Shown in pieces: positions 14,348-17,630 of a DNA stretch of 17,630 nucleotides (within the stretch, counting starts at the first letter, position 1; each line of letters opens with the position of its first letter). The translations under genes and the position numbers were made by a program. The notes beneath the pieces were generated by a model, which did not search any database, was not told the origin of the DNA, and saw only the letters and a list, made by a program, of their open reading frames with translations. Where the stretch lies: NCBI GenBank assembly GCA_964427955.1, contig CAYRWY010000071.1, positions 1-17,630 of the forward strand, given 5' to 3'. Source of the stretch: JACRBK01 sp964427955 (GTDB lineage: Bacteria > Chloroflexota > Anaerolineae > Aggregatilineales > Aggregatilineaceae).

Positions 14348-14378
14348 AAAAACAAAACGCCACTGGTGGAGTGGCGTT
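14348..14378 (-). terminator. Rho-independent terminator of the sigma factor gene
   Basis: An 8-bp stem (14356-14363 with 14371-14378, 7-nt loop) is followed on the minus strand by a T-rich tract (TTTTGTTTTT, counting the last stem bases). It starts 26 nt after the sigma factor stop codon. Confidence 0.85.
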
Positions 14379-14404
14379 GTCATTTACCGGTAGAATCGTG
14401 CGCG

Positions 14405-15604
14405 CTAGGTGAAATCCTTCAACTGGCGCGAGCGGCGAGGATGGCGCAGCCGCCGCAGGGCCTTGCCCTCGATCTGGCGGATACGCTCGCGCGTCAGGCC
14501 GAACTTCTGCCCGACTTCTTCCAGCGTGTAGCTGCGCCCATTTTGCAGTCCGAACCGCAGCCGCAAGATGCGCGCTTCGCGGGCGGTCAGCGTACCCAGC
14601 ACTTCCTCGACCTTTTCGCGCAGCAGGTTCTGATAAGCGCTTTGGGTCGGCGTGGGCGTGGTCAGGTCTTCAATGAAGCTGCCCAGCTCGCTGTCTTCTT
14701 CTTCGCCGACCGGGCGTTCCAGGCTCATCGGACGCCAGCTCACCTTGAGCATCCACTGGACCTTGCGCGGCTCCAGGTCCATCCGGTCCGCGATCTCTTC
14801 CGGCGTGGGTTTGCGCCCGTTTTCTTGCTCAAGCTGCCGGGCGGTTTTGTACAGGCGGCGGATGCGGTCGGACATGTGCACCGGCACGCGAATGGTGCGG
14901 CCCTGGTCGGCGATGGCCCGCGTGATCGTCTGCCTGATCCACCAGGTGGCGTAGGTGCTGAACCGGTAGCCGCGGGTGTAATCGAACTTTTCGACGGCTT
15001 TCATCAGGCCCAGGTTGCCTTCCTGGATCAAATCCAGGAAATGCACCCCGCGCCCCATGTATTTTTTGGCGATACTGACGACCAGGCGCGTATTGGCTTT
15101 GATCAGATGATCGCGGGCAGCCTTGCCATCCTCGATCACCGCTTCCAGGGTGCTGCGCGTCTCGTCCGAGACCTCGGTTCCTAACCGGGCCAATTCGGCG
15201 CGCGCCGCGTTGCCCGCTTCCAGGCGCTTGGCCAGGTCCACTTCTTCTTCGGTCGTGAGCAGCGGCACACGGGCCATTTCCTTGAGATAGAGGCCCACCG
15301 TATCATCCGACGACACCCCGCTCAGATCAAAGGTATCGTCGTCTTCGTCGTCCAGATCGTCCTCGTCCAGGTGGGGCGCATCCCCTTCCCCGGGTTTCTC
15401 CCCAAAGACTTCGACCCCGGCAGCGTTCAGCCACGAAAAGACCTGTTCCAACTGGTCCATCGCCTCTTCGGCATCCGGCATGATCTCCAAAATATCATCA
15501 GTGGTCAAAAAACCCTGGCTGTCCGCCTTTTCGAGCAAGGCGGTCATGACCTCCAAACGCGGCTGTTCCTGATCCGGCTGATCAGAATCACCATAAATAT
15601 TCAA
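14405..15604 (-). CDS. rpoD: Primary RNA polymerase sigma factor (RpoD/SigA type)
   Basis: 399 aa group 1 type sigma-70 factor. Region 1.1 is recognisable at about 20-68 (QGFLTTDDILEIMP). It is followed by an acidic linker (79-90) and region 1.2 (DTVGLYLKEMARVPLLT, 101-117). Region 2 (about 165-240) includes IAKKYMGRGVHFLDLIQEGN (178-197) and FSTYATWWIRQTITRAI for -10 recognition and melting. Region 3 starts near RTIRVPVHMSDR, and region 4 ends with the -35 recognition helix LTRERIRQIEGKALRRLRHP (370-389). The start is a TTG at 15604, with GGGGGA about 6 nt upstream. The first in-frame ATG, 19 codons later, has GGAGG only 2 nt away, too close to work well. It lies 62 nt downstream of the YceD gene with no terminator between. 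The promoters seen in this window match its expected consensus. Confidence 0.95.
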   Translation of the reverse strand: MNIYGDSDQPDQEQPRLEVMTALLEKADSQGFLTTDDILEIMPDAEEAMDQLEQVFSWLNAAGVEVFGEKPGEGDAPHLDEDDLDDEDDDTFDLSGVSSDDTVGLYLKEMARVPLLTTEEEVDLAKRLEAGNAARAELARLGTEVSDETRSTLEAVIEDGKAARDHLIKANTRLVVSIAKKYMGRGVHFLDLIQEGNLGLMKAVEKFDYTRGYRFSTYATWWIRQTITRAIADQGRTIRVPVHMSDRIRRLYKTARQLEQENGRKPTPEEIADRMDLEPRKVQWMLKVSWRPMSLERPVGEEEDSELGSFIEDLTTPTPTQSAYQNLLREKVEEVLGTLTAREARILRLRFGLQNGRSYTLEEVGQKFGLTRERIRQIEGKALRRLRHPRRSRQLKDFT

Positions 15605-15666
15605 AGCGATTCCCCCTTTAACTAAACACCCAACCCGAAACTGAGATGGCGAGCGAAATCCCGCAC

Positions 15667-16209
15667 TTACTCTTTATCGTCGGCGCGTTTGAGATGGGCA
15701 CGCAAGACGGCCAGCCGGGGATCACCCACGTTCTGCTGGCAGTCGCAGGAGCCTTCGTTCCAGTTCTGGCCGCACTCAGGGCAAAGCCCCGCACAGTCGG
15801 GGCGGCACAAGGTGCCCATCGGAACATTCAAAATCGCTTCTTCACGGATCAACGGTGCCAGGTCGAGAATCCCGGTTTCCGCCACGGAATACACCGTATC
15901 CGGAGAAGGCGGGAACGAGAACAACTCGCTGAACTCAACCTGTACAGAACAAAAGGTGGGAGTCAAACAACGCGAACATTCGGATAAGACGCCCGTCTCC
16001 AGCTTCCCCTGGGCCAGAATTCCACGAGAGTTTCGGCTCAGGCGCAGACTACCCCGCAGAAAATCCAGTTCGAGATCCTCGTCAACCCGCAGGCGTGGGA
16101 AATCGAGGTCGAGCACGCGCTGATAACCGACGCCCTCGGCCAGTAAGAAGCCTACGTTAATCTTGAGGTTGCGGGGATGAACGAAATTAGGATGCTGAGA
16201 GTGAGTCAC
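15667..16209 (-). CDS. yceD: YceD/DUF177 family Cys-rich protein
   Basis: 180 aa. DUF177 proteins are linked to 23S rRNA and ribosome biogenesis and usually precede rpmF (ribosomal protein L32). The sequence shows CSRC (78-81) and a distal Cys cluster CRPDCAGLCPECG...CDC (135-157), matching the family's metal-binding pattern, with an acidic strand-rich middle. The start is GTG at 16209, with only a weak AGG upstream. A strong promoter lies about 90 nt upstream. Here no L32 gene follows: the next gene is the primary sigma factor, and the 62-nt gap is too short for rpmF. Family assignment is firm. Confidence 0.85.
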   Translation of the reverse strand: MTHSQHPNFVHPRNLKINVGFLLAEGVGYQRVLDLDFPRLRVDEDLELDFLRGSLRLSRNSRGILAQGKLETGVLSECSRCLTPTFCSVQVEFSELFSFPPSPDTVYSVAETGILDLAPLIREEAILNVPMGTLCRPDCAGLCPECGQNWNEGSCDCQQNVGDPRLAVLRAHLKRADDKE

Positions 16210-16279
16210 CGAAACGGCCTTTGACTGGACGATAACAACCCTAGTAATAAAGTGAGCCGCTGACTCAAACAGAGAGCTT

Positions 16280-16308
16280 TTGAACGCGGCCTCTCTTACA
16301 AATATAAT
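16280..16308 (+). promoter_or_regulatory. Possible plus-strand promoter overlapping the yceD promoter
   Basis: TTGAAC (16280-16285, 4/6) and a perfect TATAAT (16303-16308) are 17 nt apart. The next gene on that strand starts at 16478, so a transcript would have a leader of about 160 nt. The -10 shares bases with the opposite-strand -10. Confidence 0.4.
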
Positions 16309-16329
16309 GATTCCTGTATTTTATGTCAA
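16301..16329 (-). promoter_or_regulatory. Sigma-70 promoter of the yceD-rpoD unit
   Basis: On the minus strand a perfect TTGACA (16329-16324) and TATATT (16306-16301, 5/6) are 17 nt apart in an AT-rich patch. The leader to the yceD start is about 85 nt. Confidence 0.85.
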
Positions 16330-16431
16330 GTTATGTACGTATTTATTAACAAATGATAAACTTGATTTTGATCGCTTAGTGCATCTGGCAGCAGCCTGGC
16401 AAACGTAGTTTTCGAGGGAGCTTAAGTCCGC

Positions 16432-16437
16432 TATAAT
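16432..16437 (+). promoter_or_regulatory. Probable -10 of the rmlD promoter
   Basis: A perfect TATAAT lies 40 nt before the rmlD start codon. The hexamer 17 nt upstream (TTTTCG) is a weak -35. The rest of the 268-bp gap 16210-16477 holds the two promoters listed above and no gene that I can support. Confidence 0.55.
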
Positions 16438-16477
16438 AGGCCGCTCGTTATTCAATCACCCGACGGAACTTAGACTT

Positions 16478-17332
16478 ATGAAGATTCTGATTACCGGGTC
16501 TCTAGGACGGCTCGGCAGCCAGTTGATGAACCGGCTGCAACACCAGACCGTGACAGGTATCGACCTGGACAGCGTCAATATCACGGACCGCCAGAGCGTC
16601 GAGAGCACGTTCGAGCGCGTCCAGCCCGACCTGGTGCTGCACTGCGCGGCGCTGACGGCGGTCGATCACTGCGCGGAACATCCCGACGAAGCGCTGATCG
16701 CGAATGGGTTCGGCACGCAGACCATCGCGTGGGCCTGCCAGGCGCGCGACATTCCCCTGCTGTACGTCAGCACCAACGAAGTCTTCGACGGCCAGGCGCA
16801 GCGCGAGTATCTGGAATATGACCGGCCTGCCCCCATCAATCCGTATGGCTACAGTAAATGGGTCGGCGAACAGGTCGTGCGCGACCTGGTCCGCAAGCAC
16901 TACATCGTTCGCACGTCGTGGCTGTTCGCGCACGGCGGCAGGAACTTCATCCACACCATCTTGAACGCTGCCCAGCAGGGGAAAACCCTGCGCGTGGTGA
17001 CCAACGAAATCAGCTCGCCCACCTACAACGACGACCTGGCAGACGCCATTTGCCAGTTGATCACGACCGGCTGTTACGGCATCTACCACCTGATCAACGC
17101 GGGCACGATCTCGCGCTACGGCTTCGCGCGGCAGGCGCTCGACCTGGCCGGCTATGGCGAGGTGCCGATCCAGCCCATCACGCTGGCCGAATATCCGCGG
17201 CCCTCGCGCCCGCCCGAACACGCCGTGCTGCGCAATGTCGCCGCCGCCCGGCTGGGCATCACCCTGCGGCCCTGGCAGGATGCCGTCGCGGCCTTTTTGG
17301 ACACCGAAGGGTTGTTGAAAAAGCATGGCTGA
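16478..17332 (+). CDS. rmlD: dTDP-4-dehydrorhamnose reductase (RmlD family)
   Basis: 284 aa short-chain-type reductase that makes dTDP-L-rhamnose from dTDP-4-keto-L-rhamnose using NAD(P)H. The N-terminal nucleotide-binding motif is GSLGRLG (7-13). HCAALTAVDHCAEHPDEA (55-72), STNEVFDG (98-105), the catalytic YxxxK in NPYGYSKW (Y123, K127) and RTSWLFAHGGRNFI follow, all in RmlD order, then the family's substrate-domain segment NEISSPTYNDDLADAI. The length is normal. The ribosome binding site is weak (GGAA, about 10 nt). The gene overlaps the next one by 8 nt, which suggests a sugar-nucleotide and glycosyltransferase operon continuing beyond the right edge. A related NDP-sugar reductase cannot be excluded without rmlA, rmlB or rmlC in view. 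Confidence 0.9.
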   Translation: MKILITGSLGRLGSQLMNRLQHQTVTGIDLDSVNITDRQSVESTFERVQPDLVLHCAALTAVDHCAEHPDEALIANGFGTQTIAWACQARDIPLLYVSTNEVFDGQAQREYLEYDRPAPINPYGYSKWVGEQVVRDLVRKHYIVRTSWLFAHGGRNFIHTILNAAQQGKTLRVVTNEISSPTYNDDLADAICQLITTGCYGIYHLINAGTISRYGFARQALDLAGYGEVPIQPITLAEYPRPSRPPEHAVLRNVAAARLGITLRPWQDAVAAFLDTEGLLKKHG

Positions 17333-17630
17333 CTCCGCCCTGTTTTCGGTCGTGATCCCGAACTGGAACGGCGCCCAACACCTGCCGCCCTGCTTCGAGG
17401 CGCTGCGCCGCCAGACTTACCCACGCCTGGAAGTGATCGTGGTCGATAACGCTTCTCACGATGGCTCGCAGGAGTTGATCACTCGCGAGTATCTCGACGT
17501 GAAGCTGATCACCCTGCCGGAAAACCGGGGTTTCACCGGCGCGTGCACCGCCGGGATGAAGGCCGCGCAGGGGGGATACGTCGCGCTGCTCAACAACGAT
17601 ACCGAGGTCGATCCCGGTTGGGCGGCGGCA
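17325..17630 (+). CDS. Family 2 glycosyltransferase (5' part only)
   Basis: The first 102 codons are present; the gene runs off the right edge. The N-terminal GT-A fold is clear: SVVIPNWNGAQHLPPCFEAL (7-26) with the nucleotide-binding strand, VIVVDNASHDGSQ (42-54), PENRGFTGACTAGM (72-85), and LLNNDTEVDPGW (94-105 region) with the DxD-like NDTE. This pattern is typical of rhamnosyltransferase-like GT2 enzymes of surface polysaccharides, which agrees with the overlapping rmlD gene. The donor and acceptor cannot be determined. The start ATG lies inside the end of rmlD. Confidence 0.9.
   Translation, partial: MADSALFSVVIPNWNGAQHLPPCFEALRRQTYPRLEVIVVDNASHDGSQELITREYLDVKLITLPENRGFTGACTAGMKAAQGGYVALLNNDTEVDPGWAAA

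Noticed and set aside
15618..15827. Small minus-strand frame after yceD considered as rpmF (L32)
   Set aside because: The translation has no L32 features and lies inside the 3' end of yceD in another frame.
1..17630. tRNA or rRNA genes, CRISPR arrays, insertion sequences, prophage or a defence system
   Set aside because: I saw no cloverleaf-like or rRNA segment, no regularly spaced repeats, and no transposase, integrase or defence protein in any frame. By-eye reading could miss a small RNA.

Overview
The window is about 17.6 kb of GC-rich bacterial chromosome with densely packed housekeeping and metabolic genes. I see no phage, insertion sequence or CRISPR array. The gene set suggests a Chloroflexota bacterium of the Anaerolineae type: a LytR-CpsA-Psr protein, a stand-alone bacterial Elp3, a LipM-like octanoyltransferase, an adrenodoxin-type ferredoxin-NADP reductase, a DUF4230 protein, and REP-like palindromes common in that phylum. 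This taxon is an inference from gene content, not from a marker-gene tree.

Layout, left to right. Positions 1-3047 hold two minus-strand genes: a partial GlgE-like GH13 protein running off the left edge, and an LCP-family cell-wall polymer ligase with its own terminator and promoter. A lipoyl-pathway acyltransferase (3183-4001, plus) converges on a DUF4230 membrane protein (minus). An Elp3-type radical SAM/GNAT enzyme (4827-6653, minus) then lies back to back with a Trm9-like SAM methyltransferase (6705-7400, plus), whose stop overlaps the start of a MutY-Nudix fusion. Next is a small arsenic module, arsR (8555-8881) and arsM (8969-9748). Each gene has a matching ArsR-like operator at the same distance from its -10 box, and a terminator lies between them. 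Two palindromic repeats fill the following gap.

Positions 10020-13548 contain a cytosolic sulfite-oxidase-like molybdoenzyme, a ferredoxin-NADP reductase and, convergent with them, moeA for molybdenum cofactor synthesis. MoeA sits behind an FHA-domain membrane protein. The primary sigma factor (14405-15604) and a YceD/DUF177 protein form a minus-strand unit with a strong promoter near 16315. The right edge carries a dTDP-4-dehydrorhamnose reductase overlapping the start of a family 2 glycosyltransferase, the beginning of a cell-surface polysaccharide operon.

Three observations stand out. Elp3 is paired with a Trm9-like methyltransferase, which could make a short mcm5U34 tRNA pathway. The arsR and arsM control regions have the same architecture and predict almost leaderless transcripts. 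The GlgE-like protein lacks two hallmark catalytic-site residues. All functional calls are from reading translated sequence and motifs; no database search was possible.
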